A DNA stretch of 64,000 nucleotides from Leptospiraceae bacterium. GTDB lineage: Bacteria; Spirochaetota; Leptospiria; Turneriellales; Turneriellaceae. The translations under genes were made by a program, and so were the position numbers. The stretch spans positions 44,926 to 108,925 of the forward strand of contig JAGRNJ010000005.1 of the NCBI GenBank assembly GCA_020440825.1, given 5' to 3'. The notes beneath the pieces are model-generated. The model ran no database searches. It was not told where the DNA came from and was given only the letters and a program-made list of their open reading frames with translations. Below, piece after piece: positions 11,435 to 20,201 of the stretch (the stretch's first letter is position 1; every line of letters begins with the position of its first letter).

Positions 11435-12346
11435 TTAATTTGAATCGATCGCGTAATTCTGCCAGAAATGATCGGCAATTTGTTCACGTGTGGGTATCCA
11501 CACTCGTCGATGGCTTTGAATATACTCAATAAACCGAATGAGAGAGGCAGCACGGGCGGGTCTGCCGATCAACCGGCAATGCAGGCCAATGTTGAGCATT
11601 TTAGGATATTCGATTCCCTCCTTATATAGTACATCAAAAGCGTCTTTCAGGTATTGATAAAACTGCTCTCCGGAGTTGAATCCCTGTACACTGGCAAAGC
11701 GCATATCATTTGTATCGAGAGTATAGGGAATTACCAGATGGCGCCGGTCTTTAAAACGAACAAAATACGGTAAATCATCTGCATAGGAATCAGAGTCATA
11801 TTTCAAATTCGGCAGCTGGTCGAGTACCAGCCGTCTTGTATTGGGACTGTTGCGGCCCGTATACCAGCCTGCAGGTGGTTTGCCGGTCAGACTCTTATGT
11901 ATTTCAATAGCCCGGGAAATGTGCTCGGCCTCAACTTCTTCTGCGATGAACTGGTAATCAATCCATTTATATCCATGAGAGGCAATTTCCCATTTGGCAC
12001 CCAGCATCGCTTCGATGACCGGTTTATTTTTTTGCATTGCAAGGGCTACACCATACACTGTCGGGGTTATGCCATACTCTGTAAAAATGCGATACAATCG
12101 CCAGAAACCGGCCCGGGAACCATACTCGTAGATCGACTCCATATTCATATGCCGAACCCCCGTCAACGGCTGGGCAGAGACTATTTCTGATAAAAACGCC
12201 TCAGAGTGAAGATCTCCATTCAAAATGCAGTTTTCCCCGCCCTCTTCATAATTAACAACAAACTGCACAGCAATGCGCGCATTGTTCGGCCAGGTTACTT
12301 TGAGCTGTGGATTTCCATAGCCTATATAATCGCGATCATCCGTCAT
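11435..12346 (-). CDS. puuE: Polysaccharide-deacetylase-fold protein, PuuE-type (allantoin/urate catabolism)
   Basis: 303 residues of the NodB/polysaccharide-deacetylase fold, most similar in recalled motifs to PuuE-type allantoinases: IGYGNPQLKVTWPNNARIAV then QFVVNYEEGGENCILNGD near the N-terminus, ASHGYKWIDYQ in the middle and GWYTGRNSPNTRRL. Known PuuE enzymes hydrolyse allantoin to allantoate. The gene sits 87 bases downstream of a PuuD-type urate oxidase on the same strand, which supports a role in urate breakdown. A copy of the 18-bp palindrome (12304-12321) lies within codons for Y-G-N-P-Q near the N-terminus. Whether the substrate is allantoin or another cyclic amide cannot be settled from sequence. 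Confidence 0.85.
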   Translation of the reverse strand: MTDDRDYIGYGNPQLKVTWPNNARIAVQFVVNYEEGGENCILNGDLHSEAFLSEIVSAQPLTGVRHMNMESIYEYGSRAGFWRLYRIFTEYGITPTVYGVALAMQKNKPVIEAMLGAKWEIASHGYKWIDYQFIAEEVEAEHISRAIEIHKSLTGKPPAGWYTGRNSPNTRRLVLDQLPNLKYDSDSYADDLPYFVRFKDRRHLVIPYTLDTNDMRFASVQGFNSGEQFYQYLKDAFDVLYKEGIEYPKMLNIGLHCRLIGRPARAASLIRFIEYIQSHRRVWIPTREQIADHFWQNYAIDSN

Positions 12347-12426
12347 TTTGCCCCCCCGCTACGGATTTCCATAGCCAATGCTGGCAGCTGAACTCTGATT
12401 TTTGCCTTGCTATGGTTTTCCATAGC
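12304..12426. repeat. Cluster of three 18-bp palindromes at the puuE/puuD junction
   Basis: Copies at 12304-12321 (GCTGTGGATTTCCATAGC), 12358-12375 (GCTACGGATTTCCATAGC) and 12409-12426 (GCTATGGTTTTCCATAGC), each one base from GCTATGGATTTCCATAGC. The gaps are 36 and 33 bases. The first copy is inside the puuE coding region; the other two are between the genes. Single copies occur at 4255 and 33014. Operator sites or a dispersed small palindrome are both possible. Confidence 0.7.
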
Positions 12427-12433
12427 CATCGAC

Positions 12434-13615
12434 TCAATCAAGTTTCGCACCCTGATCAATCCAGATTCCCAGTAAATTTCTTTCTTCCTGCGTCATCTTG
12501 GTTTTGTTGCCCTGGGGCATCGATTTCGTGTTAACCGCCCGTATTTTAATTTTCTCTGCCATTGCTTTTACCTGTTCGGGAGTATCATACATTACACCGC
12601 TCGGTGCAACTTTGAATACTTCATCTGTGGGCTGGGACGAATGGCAGCCGCGACAATGTTTTTCGATGATTGGCTGTACATCGACATAGGTCAGTTTTTT
12701 CCCATCAGCACCGTGGGAGCGAGGTGCAGTGACAAATGCCAGTGATAAGAGCCCTAACGCAGCCAAAGGCCACAGCCAGTAATTCTTTTGCCCCTGCCCG
12801 CGCAGGTTAAACCAGTGACGAATCAGGGCACCGGCAACAGAAATTCCCATGAGAATTCCCCAGTTCCATTCATGGCCAAATGTAAAAGGATAGTGATTGC
12901 TGATCATGATAAAAAGAACCGGTAACGTTATGTAATTATTGTGCAAAGACCGGTTCTTGGCAGAGGTCGCAGCCTCTTTATCAGGCTGCCTGCCTGCAAC
13001 CATATCATCTACAACCTTACGCTGGTTGGGAATAATATTAAAAAAGACATTCGCAACCATTATACTGCCGAGCATGGCACCCACATGAATATAAGCTGCC
13101 CGACCGCTCAGAGTCTGGGACAAACCATAAGAGACCGCTACAGTAAATGCAAAAAACAGAATACCAAACAGAAGCTGGTTTTTTCCTACTGGTGATTTTT
13201 GCAATAGATCATAGAATATCCATCCGCCCACAATTGCCCCAACCCCGATTGCGATAGCCTGCCAGACGGTGAGGTCGGCCACTTCAGGGTCAATCATATA
13301 GACCCGGGCCTCAAAATAGAACATTAAAATCAAAAGGGAGATGCCAGAGATCCAGGTCATATAGGCTTCCCATTTGAACCAATGCAATTCTTTCGGTAGT
13401 TTTTCGGGTGCGACAGCGAATCTTTGCACACGATAAAAGCCGCCGCCGTGAATTGCCCACAGATCGCCATCAATACCGTCGGTATTTTTTTCCGGCGGTC
13501 GCAGGTGATTGTTGAGCCAGACAAAATAGAATGAGGCTCCTATCCAGGCTATTCCGGTGATAATGTGTAACCAGCGCAGAAAAAGCTGGCCCCACTCTAA
13601 AATTACAGTTTCCAT
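12434..13615 (-). CDS. puuD: Membrane-bound urate oxidase, PuuD type, with C-terminal cytochrome c domain
   Basis: 393 residues. The N-terminal part has about eight membrane helices, beginning LRWLHIITGIAWIGASFYFVWL and containing DGIDGDLWAIHGGGFYRVQRF, typical of the Urate_ox_N (PuuD, DUF989) family. The C-terminal ~90 residues form a periplasmic c-type cytochrome: heme-binding C321-R-G-C-H325 and a probable axial Met366 in MPQGNK. The family is thought to oxidise urate to 5-hydroxyisourate while passing electrons to the respiratory chain instead of O2. It lies between a BASS transporter gene (46 bases upstream) and puuE (downstream), giving a compact urate-catabolism operon. No good ribosome binding site precedes the ATG. 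Confidence 0.88.
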   Translation of the reverse strand: METVILEWGQLFLRWLHIITGIAWIGASFYFVWLNNHLRPPEKNTDGIDGDLWAIHGGGFYRVQRFAVAPEKLPKELHWFKWEAYMTWISGISLLILMFYFEARVYMIDPEVADLTVWQAIAIGVGAIVGGWIFYDLLQKSPVGKNQLLFGILFFAFTVAVSYGLSQTLSGRAAYIHVGAMLGSIMVANVFFNIIPNQRKVVDDMVAGRQPDKEAATSAKNRSLHNNYITLPVLFIMISNHYPFTFGHEWNWGILMGISVAGALIRHWFNLRGQGQKNYWLWPLAALGLLSLAFVTAPRSHGADGKKLTYVDVQPIIEKHCRGCHSSQPTDEVFKVAPSGVMYDTPEQVKAMAEKIKIRAVNTKSMPQGNKTKMTQEERNLLGIWIDQGAKLD

Positions 13616-13661
13616 GGGAACCAGAGTCGGGCTGCACCACGGCTGGAAAAGAAAAATTGTT

Positions 13662-14516
13662 TTATTGGATTCCCTGAAAACCCCGATTCAACCTGGTAAA
13701 TTTCTTTTGCGCCAGTCCGAATAAAAATGGAATTGTCATTGTATAAAACCCGAACGTTAGAATTGTGGTGGCAGTAGCAGAGTCGGTAAATGAACCGGCT
13801 GAAAGTAAAAGGCCTACAGAAATATTGCGAACTGCAGTAACTTGTGAAATAGACCGGCGGATGTCCCACTTTGCTATGGTTAAGAACCCTGATAGAAGAC
13901 CAGCAAAAACCAGACCTATCATGATCCCGTGAGTCAGAAGCTTGACCTCAAAAAGCTGGGAACCTTTTGTAGCCAGTAAACCGACAATCACCGCCAGCAG
14001 CATTATATTCGCAAATTTTGAAACGGGATTATAAATTTTCTCAGCGGTTGCCTTCTGATAATTGCGCAACCCCATTCCTGCCAGTAAAGGCAGCAGCTGA
14101 AACATTACCAGTTTCAAGAGCAACGAAATAAAAATGCCGTTGGGTAAACTTTTTTTCAAGATCAGGACCACAGTAGCCGGGGCAGAAAATACTGAGATGA
14201 ACGACAAAAACACCATTAGCCCGGCTGCATAACCAAGATGACCTCGTGCAATTCCCGCAAACACAGGTCCGGTTGGCCCGCCCGGGGCTGCAGCAAGCAG
14301 GGTCAAACCGGTCATGACCGGCAATGACAGGTTTAATTCAATGCCAATTCGATAAACTATAAACGGAAGTAATACCAGATTAAAAAGTAAAGCCGTTACA
14401 GTTGCCAGCTTGTTTGAAAAAATGAGCAGCAGATCTCCCGGGGCAAGCTTGAGCCCCGTTGAAAACAGCATGGACACAACCAGAATTGAAATACTCAGCG
14501 ACTGCAGATCGATCAT
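13662..14516 (-). CDS. Bile acid:sodium symporter (BASS/SBF) family transporter
   Basis: 284 residues, with eight to nine predicted membrane helices from the N-terminus (SISILVVSMLFSTGLKL) to near the C-terminus. It shows BASS family features: a Gly/Pro-rich break AAAPGGPTGPVFA after the third helix, and a pseudo-repeat in the second half ending TAVRNISVGLLLSAGSF and TILTFGFYTMTIPFLFG. BASS members move bile acids, pyruvate, pantothenate or other organic anions with Na+. Lying between a CHAD-like gene and puuD, 26 and 45 bases away, it may import a purine-derived or other organic anion. That substrate is inference from position only. Confidence 0.85.
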   Translation of the reverse strand: MIDLQSLSISILVVSMLFSTGLKLAPGDLLLIFSNKLATVTALLFNLVLLPFIVYRIGIELNLSLPVMTGLTLLAAAPGGPTGPVFAGIARGHLGYAAGLMVFLSFISVFSAPATVVLILKKSLPNGIFISLLLKLVMFQLLPLLAGMGLRNYQKATAEKIYNPVSKFANIMLLAVIVGLLATKGSQLFEVKLLTHGIMIGLVFAGLLSGFLTIAKWDIRRSISQVTAVRNISVGLLLSAGSFTDSATATTILTFGFYTMTIPFLFGLAQKKFTRLNRGFQGIQ

Positions 14517-14542
14517 GAAATTTTATTTTCTGCGAAGAATAT

Positions 14543-15517
14543 TTACTTAAAATCTTCTGCCAGCTGCTCGAGAATTTTGTGATTTAGAAATTCCTGAATT
14601 TTTTGAGCTGCAGCCTGTACAATCTGCGGCAGTGGCCTTACCCCGGTAAGCTCCCGGGCCTTGACTTCATAAGAGCTCTCTTTTTGATCATGCAGATATT
14701 CAGTAATTGCCTCGAGCTTTTGCCCTTCATCTTTCAGACGCCCGGTTTCGGCGATAATATAGCTTAACGCATAGAAAAGGCTTCTGCGTACGCTAAGTAC
14801 ACTGTGGCCTGCCTCTGATTCTGGCATTTTATTAAACGGTGACTCTACAACTTCTTGATTCAAATAGTGCGACAAAGTCGATTGAAGGTTGTCATCTTGC
14901 AATTGTATCAATCCGTTGAGGCACTGGGCATAGATACTGAGCCAGCGAACACTGCGTCGAAATTCATGAATTCCATCTTCGAGCAGAGTCAAATCAAGAG
15001 CGCCGCACTTCTCACTGAGTGATAGACAGGTTTCATTAAAGAATTTTTTAATAGCTGCGGGTTCCTCTTGACTGGTGAGCCAGTCGGCTTTCTGCAGACG
15101 TTTTCTGATTTTCTCGATTCGTTTGATCTGGTAGTCTTTGGTGTCTAGCCAGTCCCGTTTATGCAATATCTTTTCAAATTCCTGGTTGGCTTCTTGTTTG
15201 TGTTTTGCAAAGTATTTTGTTACTGCAGGCAGATTATTCTCTCGACCCCAGCGTTCCCACGCAGAAAAATAATCGACTGCCCCGAGCGCATCTTCCAGTT
15301 CTTTGAATTTTTCGAGCAGCTTCTCAAAAGATTTTTCATTGTGCAACTTGCGGTAAATTCTTGCCAACCCTTCCAGCATAAACAAAGGGGTGCGCATATC
15401 ATTTTCGAAAAGGTAAACTACCGGTTCTCGTTGTGCATTTGCAGCGAGCAGCAGTTGCTCAAGCCTCTGCAGATATTTTTCGAATCTTTCAATTCCCGGT
15501 TTTGTTTGATTGCCCAT
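14543..15517 (-). CDS. CHAD-like helical protein
   Basis: 324 residues, no signal peptide, almost wholly alpha-helical and highly charged. Two stretches resemble the conserved parts of CHAD domains, which bind polyphosphate through basic helices: EKFKELEDALGAVDYF (about 70-85) and EDGIHEFRRSVRWLSIYAQ (about 185-203, H-x-x-R-R pattern). The overall match is weak, so this is a tentative family call. It is the first gene of the run that continues with the BASS transporter, puuD and puuE. The link may be only co-transcription. The start ATG at 15517 has no clear ribosome binding site. Confidence 0.5.
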   Translation of the reverse strand: MGNQTKPGIERFEKYLQRLEQLLLAANAQREPVVYLFENDMRTPLFMLEGLARIYRKLHNEKSFEKLLEKFKELEDALGAVDYFSAWERWGRENNLPAVTKYFAKHKQEANQEFEKILHKRDWLDTKDYQIKRIEKIRKRLQKADWLTSQEEPAAIKKFFNETCLSLSEKCGALDLTLLEDGIHEFRRSVRWLSIYAQCLNGLIQLQDDNLQSTLSHYLNQEVVESPFNKMPESEAGHSVLSVRRSLFYALSYIIAETGRLKDEGQKLEAITEYLHDQKESSYEVKARELTGVRPLPQIVQAAAQKIQEFLNHKILEQLAEDFK

Positions 15518-15657
15518 GCGGCAGTATTTACAACATCGAGCTTGTAGAAACTATTTTTTTTGAACCCTATCCTTTACCAGTAGACCAATATCCGGCTTTT
15601 TGCTATCCATTTCTTTCCAATCAATTAAAAAAGGCATTAAAGCCAAAATAAATTCAT

Positions 15658-15685
15658 TTGACAGAGCCGAGACTCGCTTTACAGT
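15658..15685 (+). promoter_or_regulatory. Candidate promoter of the DUF1304 gene
   Basis: Perfect -35 TTGACA (15658-15663), 16-base spacer, -10 TACAGT (15680-15685), about 29 bases before the ATG at 15714. The -10 box has two mismatches. Confidence 0.45.
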
Positions 15686-15713
15686 AGTGCAAAAAACCCT
15701 TGAGAGGCCTTTT

Positions 15714-16085
15714 ATGAAAATCGCTGCATTAATTTTAACCATATTGGTAATTGTAGAACACATTTATTTCTGGATTCTCGAAATGTTTCTCTGGACCATT
15801 CGGGGTCCTAAAGTTTTCGGTTTCACACCTGAATATGCCGAATCGACCAAAGTTCTCGCAGCCAACCAGGGGCTCTACAATGCATTTTTGGCCGCCGGTC
15901 TTATCTGGGCTTTGACCATTCGCGATACCATCTGGAAATACAATATCTCGCTGTTCTTTTTGATCTGTATTGTGATTGCGGGAATCTACGGAGGGCTTTC
16001 TTCAAATATCAAAATCATGTATATCCAGGGTGTTCCGGCATTGCTGGCCATGACGCTTGTTATTCTGGTAAAAAACCGAGAATAA
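15714..16085 (+). CDS. DUF1304-family integral membrane protein
   Basis: 123 residues with four membrane helices: IAALILTILVIVEHIYFWILEMFLW, LYNAFLAAGLIWALTI, ISLFFLICIVIAGIYGG and VPALLAMTLVILV. The motif VEHIYFWILEMFLW plus AANQGLYNAFLAAGL is characteristic of DUF1304 proteins, whose function is not known. The frame is open 38 codons further upstream, but the ATG at 15714 fits the family N-terminus and is preceded by AGAGG. It is divergent from the CHAD-like/urate operon and lies 46 bases before the LamG lipoprotein gene. Confidence 0.85.
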   Translation: MKIAALILTILVIVEHIYFWILEMFLWTIRGPKVFGFTPEYAESTKVLAANQGLYNAFLAAGLIWALTIRDTIWKYNISLFFLICIVIAGIYGGLSSNIKIMYIQGVPALLAMTLVILVKNRE

Positions 16086-16131
16086 TGTTGATTTCTGATA
16101 TTTTTATCGTCTAACGAAACAGGAGCAGAGA

Positions 16132-17757
16132 ATGAAATATATGCAGCATATTAAAATACTACTCATAATGACGGGGAGTCTGTTCATAGCGATTGCCTGT
16201 TCAAGCCAGAACAATGGTCTCGAAGATTTGAAAAAAGGACGCTCTGCATTCCAGCTGGCCAATGGCAGCTCGATCTCAACAGATGCCTATGATGAGTATT
16301 CACCAGTTTTGGTGCGTACCAGTGATGAGCATCTGGCCTTGATCTATGCCTCGAACGCTCCTTGTGCGGGATGCAGCGGCCATAATATTTTTATAGCAAA
16401 ATCAACTTCGACCTGGGGCGCCGGGGCCAACGGCCCCGACGGCTTGACCCCCTTGCCCACCTTTAATACCCCGGTCAGAGTAGCGGTAGGTGGATCTCCA
16501 TTGAATGCCACTGACAAGATTCATTTGCGAGCAACTGCAAATGGTTCTGGGGTTAGAATTTTTTATTATTCAGTCTCTTTAGGTTCACAATTAAATTATC
16601 TCGATATTTCTGATGTTTCATCACCCAGTGGCTCTTCGAGCCAGATTCCAAATTCAGCTTTTACATCATTTGTTGTCGGGGGCATCAATTCGAACGGCAG
16701 TGAGCTTATGGCCTATGATGAAGGTAGCGGCGAAGCATATGTTTTTAATCCTATGGGAACCGGTGATACCCCAAGCCCGGTACCAGAAATGTTCGGTGGC
16801 TTTGGTGCCTTGTATGTACCGCAGCCGGCAAGCGGGGTACCCGACTCATGGCTGGTTGATTTCGGCGGGGTGCTGTTTGCAGGCTCCCCGGGTGCTTTTG
16901 CAACCCCTGTAATCGACCTTCAGCTTTCGATGGATGAAGCCGGTATTTTCATGACCGATGCCGCAGGCTTTTATGGCGGCAATGACAGTTCTGATATTAT
17001 TACCTTTTCTGCATTAGATTATGACACTTTCAGCGAAGATTTGTATGCGATCACCTCTCACACAATTGGCGACATCTGGAATCTGGCCGACTTTTTCTTT
17101 GATTTCGAGGGGTTGCCAGAATTAGTGATCGGTGATCATTACTACCCGTTTGATGGGGACTGGGACGACTTCGGGCTATTAGGAGGCTGGAACGGTAGTG
17201 CAACAGGAATCTCTGCTTTACATGATAGTGGTACTGTCTTCATTGGCAGTGAATCGGCAGCATTTACCGGTGACGGTTATTTAGACTTGGGTAGTGTAAG
17301 CTTAGGCAATCAATTTACAATTGCTTTTTGGGTTTATTTATCAGGAAGTGAATCAGATAAAACTGTAATCTCTCATATGGATGGTAGTCTGCAAAATGGC
17401 TTCAACATTCAAATTGATAACGTTAGTACCGACCCTTTACTTTTGGTAAATAGTGTAAGCGGAGGTATTCCTGGTACAATTACAACGTCTGGCCTAACAT
17501 CTGTTGATACCGGACAATGGAATCATTTTGTAATTTCAGTTGATGCAGATATACCCTCAGCTTTTATTTATGTTAACGGGACCCCAGAACTGAGTGTTTC
17601 AGGATCATTAGAAGCTGGTTTCCCAACTTCAGGCTATAATCTTCTAATCGGAGCCAATCCTACGGGTGCAAATAATTTCGAAGACAACATTGATGACCTG
17701 CACATTTTTGAATATATTCTCTCGCCAGCAGAGGTAGCCCAGCTTTACGCGCAGTAG
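16132..17757 (+). CDS. Lipoprotein with C-terminal LamG-like (concanavalin-fold) domain
   Basis: 541 residues. The signal peptide ends in the lipobox I-A-C (LFIAIACSSQ), so the protein is probably lipid-anchored and may face the cell surface. Residues about 40-330 are Gly/Ser/Asp-rich and beta-like, with no family I can name. Residues about 370-541 form a LamG/laminin-G-3-type jelly roll: LGNQFTIAFWVYLSGSE, SHMDGSLQNGFNIQI, GQWNHFVISVD, FIYVNGTPELS, NFEDNIDDLHIFEYILSPAEV. Such domains usually bind glycans or other ligands outside the cell. The start is supported by AGGAG at good spacing. Part of the LamG region (17160-17700) is more AT-rich than the first half. Confidence 0.8.
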   Translation: MKYMQHIKILLIMTGSLFIAIACSSQNNGLEDLKKGRSAFQLANGSSISTDAYDEYSPVLVRTSDEHLALIYASNAPCAGCSGHNIFIAKSTSTWGAGANGPDGLTPLPTFNTPVRVAVGGSPLNATDKIHLRATANGSGVRIFYYSVSLGSQLNYLDISDVSSPSGSSSQIPNSAFTSFVVGGINSNGSELMAYDEGSGEAYVFNPMGTGDTPSPVPEMFGGFGALYVPQPASGVPDSWLVDFGGVLFAGSPGAFATPVIDLQLSMDEAGIFMTDAAGFYGGNDSSDIITFSALDYDTFSEDLYAITSHTIGDIWNLADFFFDFEGLPELVIGDHYYPFDGDWDDFGLLGGWNGSATGISALHDSGTVFIGSESAAFTGDGYLDLGSVSLGNQFTIAFWVYLSGSESDKTVISHMDGSLQNGFNIQIDNVSTDPLLLVNSVSGGIPGTITTSGLTSVDTGQWNHFVISVDADIPSAFIYVNGTPELSVSGSLEAGFPTSGYNLLIGANPTGANNFEDNIDDLHIFEYILSPAEVAQLYAQ

Positions 17758-17871
17758 ATATTATTTGAGTAAAAATCAACCAAGGTTGCCTTACAGTGAA
17801 AACAGCCGGTACTACCGATAAAACAAAGAGAAAATAAGTTTACCAGGCCGCCGCTTTTTTCTTCGTCGGCT

Positions 17872-18894
17872 ATGAAAAGAAACCGGCTGCTTAAAATTAG
17901 TTTAATTCTCTTACCGTTTGCTGCGTTGTATGCCCTCGATCTGGGCGACTATAGCCCACAAAATGGGCCGGGGGCAGTTGCCCTCATAGCAAAAAGAGGG
18001 CAGATACAATTTCACAAAGCGACCGGTTATGCCAATGTTGAGAAAAAAGTAAAACTGACTACCACCTCTCAATTTAATCTGGCTTCTGTCTCGAAACACA
18101 TGACCGCCATGGCAATCTTACAGCTCATCGCCGATGGTAAAATTTCTGAAAACTCAAAACTAAGTGATCTCTTGCCGGGTCTACCGGGTTACACCCGCAA
18201 CATTCAACTGCATCATCTGATCCGCCACACGTCAGGGTTGCCCGATTATGAAGATGTCTGTGAAGAGTCTTCCCGGCCGCTTTCAAATGCAGACGTAACC
18301 GATTTTATAAAGAAAACAACGAAACCCGACTTTTCAGCGGGCAGTAAATTCGCCTACTCCAATACCGGTTACGTTCTATTGGCCGAAATCGTTGCCGCCA
18401 AGTCAGGGTTGGCCTTTGATATCTACATGCAGAAATTTCTGTTTAATAAAGCCGGTATGAAGAACACCTATGTAATTACCCCTCCAAGACGAAACCTGTA
18501 TTTGAAAAATTCTGTTCGGGCATATGCCGAAGACTGGCAGCAGGGCGAATGGGAAGAAGACCCCTGTGATTATATTTCAGGCGACGGAGGGATTGTCTCA
18601 ACGACAGGCGACATGCATGCATGGTTTTCTGCTCTGACTTCGAATAAGTTTGCTTCGGCCTCGATGATGAAAAAGTATTTCACATCTCGTATCGTCAATG
18701 ATGAAGTATATGCCTTTGGACTCTCAGGAAATGAAGACGATGAAAGTACATTTGACCATTCAGGTTCCTGGAATGGTTATGCAACCTATGTTACCCTCGA
18801 CATTGAAAACAGGAACTGGCAAATATGGCTATCAAACTGGGAGTCATTTCCCTATGGCGATTCTTCTGAAGCAGCAGCTGAAGAGTTTTTTTAA
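17872..18894 (+). CDS. Secreted serine hydrolase, beta-lactamase class C/PBP4* fold
   Basis: 340 residues. The signal peptide (about 1-22) exports it to the periplasm. Catalytic motifs are in order: S72-V-S-K75 (nucleophile Ser72, in NLASVSKHMTAM), Y162-S-N164, and H296-S-G298 in place of K-T-G. An HSG/HxG third motif is common in the broad esterase/D-aminopeptidase side of this family (PF00144), so the protein is more likely a peptidase or esterase than a drug-resistance enzyme. There is no clear ribosome binding site before the ATG. It converges on the NrnA-type gene with 31 bases between stops. Confidence 0.9.
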   Translation: MKRNRLLKISLILLPFAALYALDLGDYSPQNGPGAVALIAKRGQIQFHKATGYANVEKKVKLTTTSQFNLASVSKHMTAMAILQLIADGKISENSKLSDLLPGLPGYTRNIQLHHLIRHTSGLPDYEDVCEESSRPLSNADVTDFIKKTTKPDFSAGSKFAYSNTGYVLLAEIVAAKSGLAFDIYMQKFLFNKAGMKNTYVITPPRRNLYLKNSVRAYAEDWQQGEWEEDPCDYISGDGGIVSTTGDMHAWFSALTSNKFASASMMKKYFTSRIVNDEVYAFGLSGNEDDESTFDHSGSWNGYATYVTLDIENRNWQIWLSNWESFPYGDSSEAAAEEFF

Positions 18895-18925
18895 GCCAGA
18901 AATCTCACAGCTTAACCGGGTGAAA

Positions 18926-19993
18926 TCAACTCTGGGGTGTGCCCTCTTTTAGTATTTTGAGCAGCCGTTTACGGGCTTTACGAAACGGCATATCGGCCTT
19001 CAAACCCGCAGCGTTCTTGTGCCCCCCCCCGCCAAATACCTTGGCGATCGCTGCCACATCGTAATCGCCCACCGAACGCAAAGAGCATTTCATTTTCCCG
19101 TCATCAGTTCTGGTCATCAATGCAGCCACGTTAGTTCCTTTAGTGGCCAGCAGCATATTGACAATACCCTCAGAAGCAGAATCACCAAGCTCGAGACCTT
19201 TCAGCATCGATGGGACCACTGTACCGGCCACAAACCCGGCTTTTTTATTGATAATGACCCGCTTAAGAATTTTGCGTAAATATTTAAGACGATCAACCGG
19301 ATGTGATTCATATAGAATGCGATAAATATAATCTGAATGAATTCCGAACGATATTAAATGTCCTGCAGCAATGTGGGTACGCAACGAAGTTTTGGGATAA
19401 CGAAAGTTGCCTGTATCGGCCACCAGACCGGCATACAATGCTTGTGCCGCAATAGCATTGACCGGTATCTTCATAAACTGGTAGAGATCCCAGATCATTT
19501 CTGCAGTTGCGCCATAGCTCGGGTCGACAAAAAACCGGGGGTCTTCGGGCAAAATATGATGATCAATGCTAGAGTATTCGCAACCGGCTGAGGTAAAGGC
19601 TTCGGCAACTGCGGCGCTGCGTTTCAATTCAGAGCTGTCGAGAATAAATACAAACCGTCCCGTTAAAAGTTGACGCAGGTCATCCGCCTTGTTTTCAAAA
19701 TCTTCAATATTCAATACTGAATTTTCGGGTACCATAAATCGCAAATATTCCGGTACAGCTTCATTGTTGAGAACCACCACATCTTTTCCCAAATGCAGCA
19801 GTAATTCCCGTAGTCCTAATTGGGAGCCAATGCCATCGGCATCTGCCGAGACATGAGTTGTGAGCAGAAATTTTTCGGTACCGGATATTTTTTGTGCAAT
19901 CTTGCCGAGTACCGGCGCAACCGGTATATAAGAAGCCATGACAGACTCTGCTATCTGCAACGATAATTGAGAGGTTCCCGCTTCTGCTTTCAT
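18926..19993 (-). CDS. nrnA: DHH-family phosphoesterase, NrnA type (oligoribonuclease / pAp phosphatase)
   Basis: 355 residues of the DHH-DHHA1 family. Metal-binding motifs: THVSADADGIGSQ (about 44-56, a variant of HxxPDxDAxGS), ILDSSELKR, the signature SSIDHH with ILPEDPRF after it, and the C-terminal DHHA1 motif GGGHKNAAG. Family members degrade 2-5-nt RNAs and dephosphorylate pAp in the cytoplasm. Relatives that cleave cyclic dinucleotides (GdpP) carry extra membrane, PAS and GGDEF domains, which are absent here. The annotated ATG gives an N-terminal extension of about 25 residues; the next ATG (19939) is an alternative start. A MITE-like element lies just upstream. Confidence 0.88.
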   Translation of the reverse strand: MKAEAGTSQLSLQIAESVMASYIPVAPVLGKIAQKISGTEKFLLTTHVSADADGIGSQLGLRELLLHLGKDVVVLNNEAVPEYLRFMVPENSVLNIEDFENKADDLRQLLTGRFVFILDSSELKRSAAVAEAFTSAGCEYSSIDHHILPEDPRFFVDPSYGATAEMIWDLYQFMKIPVNAIAAQALYAGLVADTGNFRYPKTSLRTHIAAGHLISFGIHSDYIYRILYESHPVDRLKYLRKILKRVIINKKAGFVAGTVVPSMLKGLELGDSASEGIVNMLLATKGTNVAALMTRTDDGKMKCSLRSVGDYDVAAIAKVFGGGGHKNAAGLKADMPFRKARKRLLKILKEGTPQS

Positions 19994-20040
19994 TGGTCAC
20001 CATTCAAAGTCTAATTTCGCTTGTGAATACTTTTTTCTGT

Positions 20041-20191
20041 CAACCGCCAATTGGTTAATTAAAATAGAGAATTCTTTAAAGAAATTGCAGGCCTCGAATT
20101 TTTTCCAGCGCGCTGGAAAAAATTCTGCTAAAGCGCTTCGCTGCCAGCAATTTCAATTAAAATTTCGCTAAAAAAGTACCGAAGGCGGTTG
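20041..20191. mobile_element. MITE-like nested palindromic element, copy B
   Basis: In the 369-base divergent gap before the acidic repeat gene. Outer arms CAACCGCC (20041-20048) and GGCGGTTG (20184-20191) enclose a 74-bp core (20081-20154) with ends GAAATTGCAGGC and GCCAGCAATTTC. The centre GAATTTTTTCCAGCG/CGCTGGAAAAAATTC is a perfect palindrome. The reverse complement of this core aligns with core A (11326-11390), sharing GGCAGCG, GCTTTAG and TTCGAGGCC, and differs mainly by nine extra bases at the centre. Confidence 0.6.
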
Positions 20192-20201
20192 TAAGTTGCA
20201 A

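Noticed and set aside
12304-12426. Three short repeats with 36- and 33-base gaps, like a mini CRISPR array
   Set aside because: The unit is only 18 bp, a full palindrome, one copy is inside puuE, single copies occur elsewhere, and there are no cas genes.
13603-13869. 88-codon minus-strand frame between puuD and the BASS gene
   Set aside because: It overlaps the C-terminus of the BASS gene in another frame, and is rich in Cys, Phe, Ser and Tyr as expected of an out-of-frame membrane gene.
17872-18894. Beta-lactamase conferring resistance
   Set aside because: The third motif is HSG and not KTG, which is more typical of esterases and D-aminopeptidases in this fold family.
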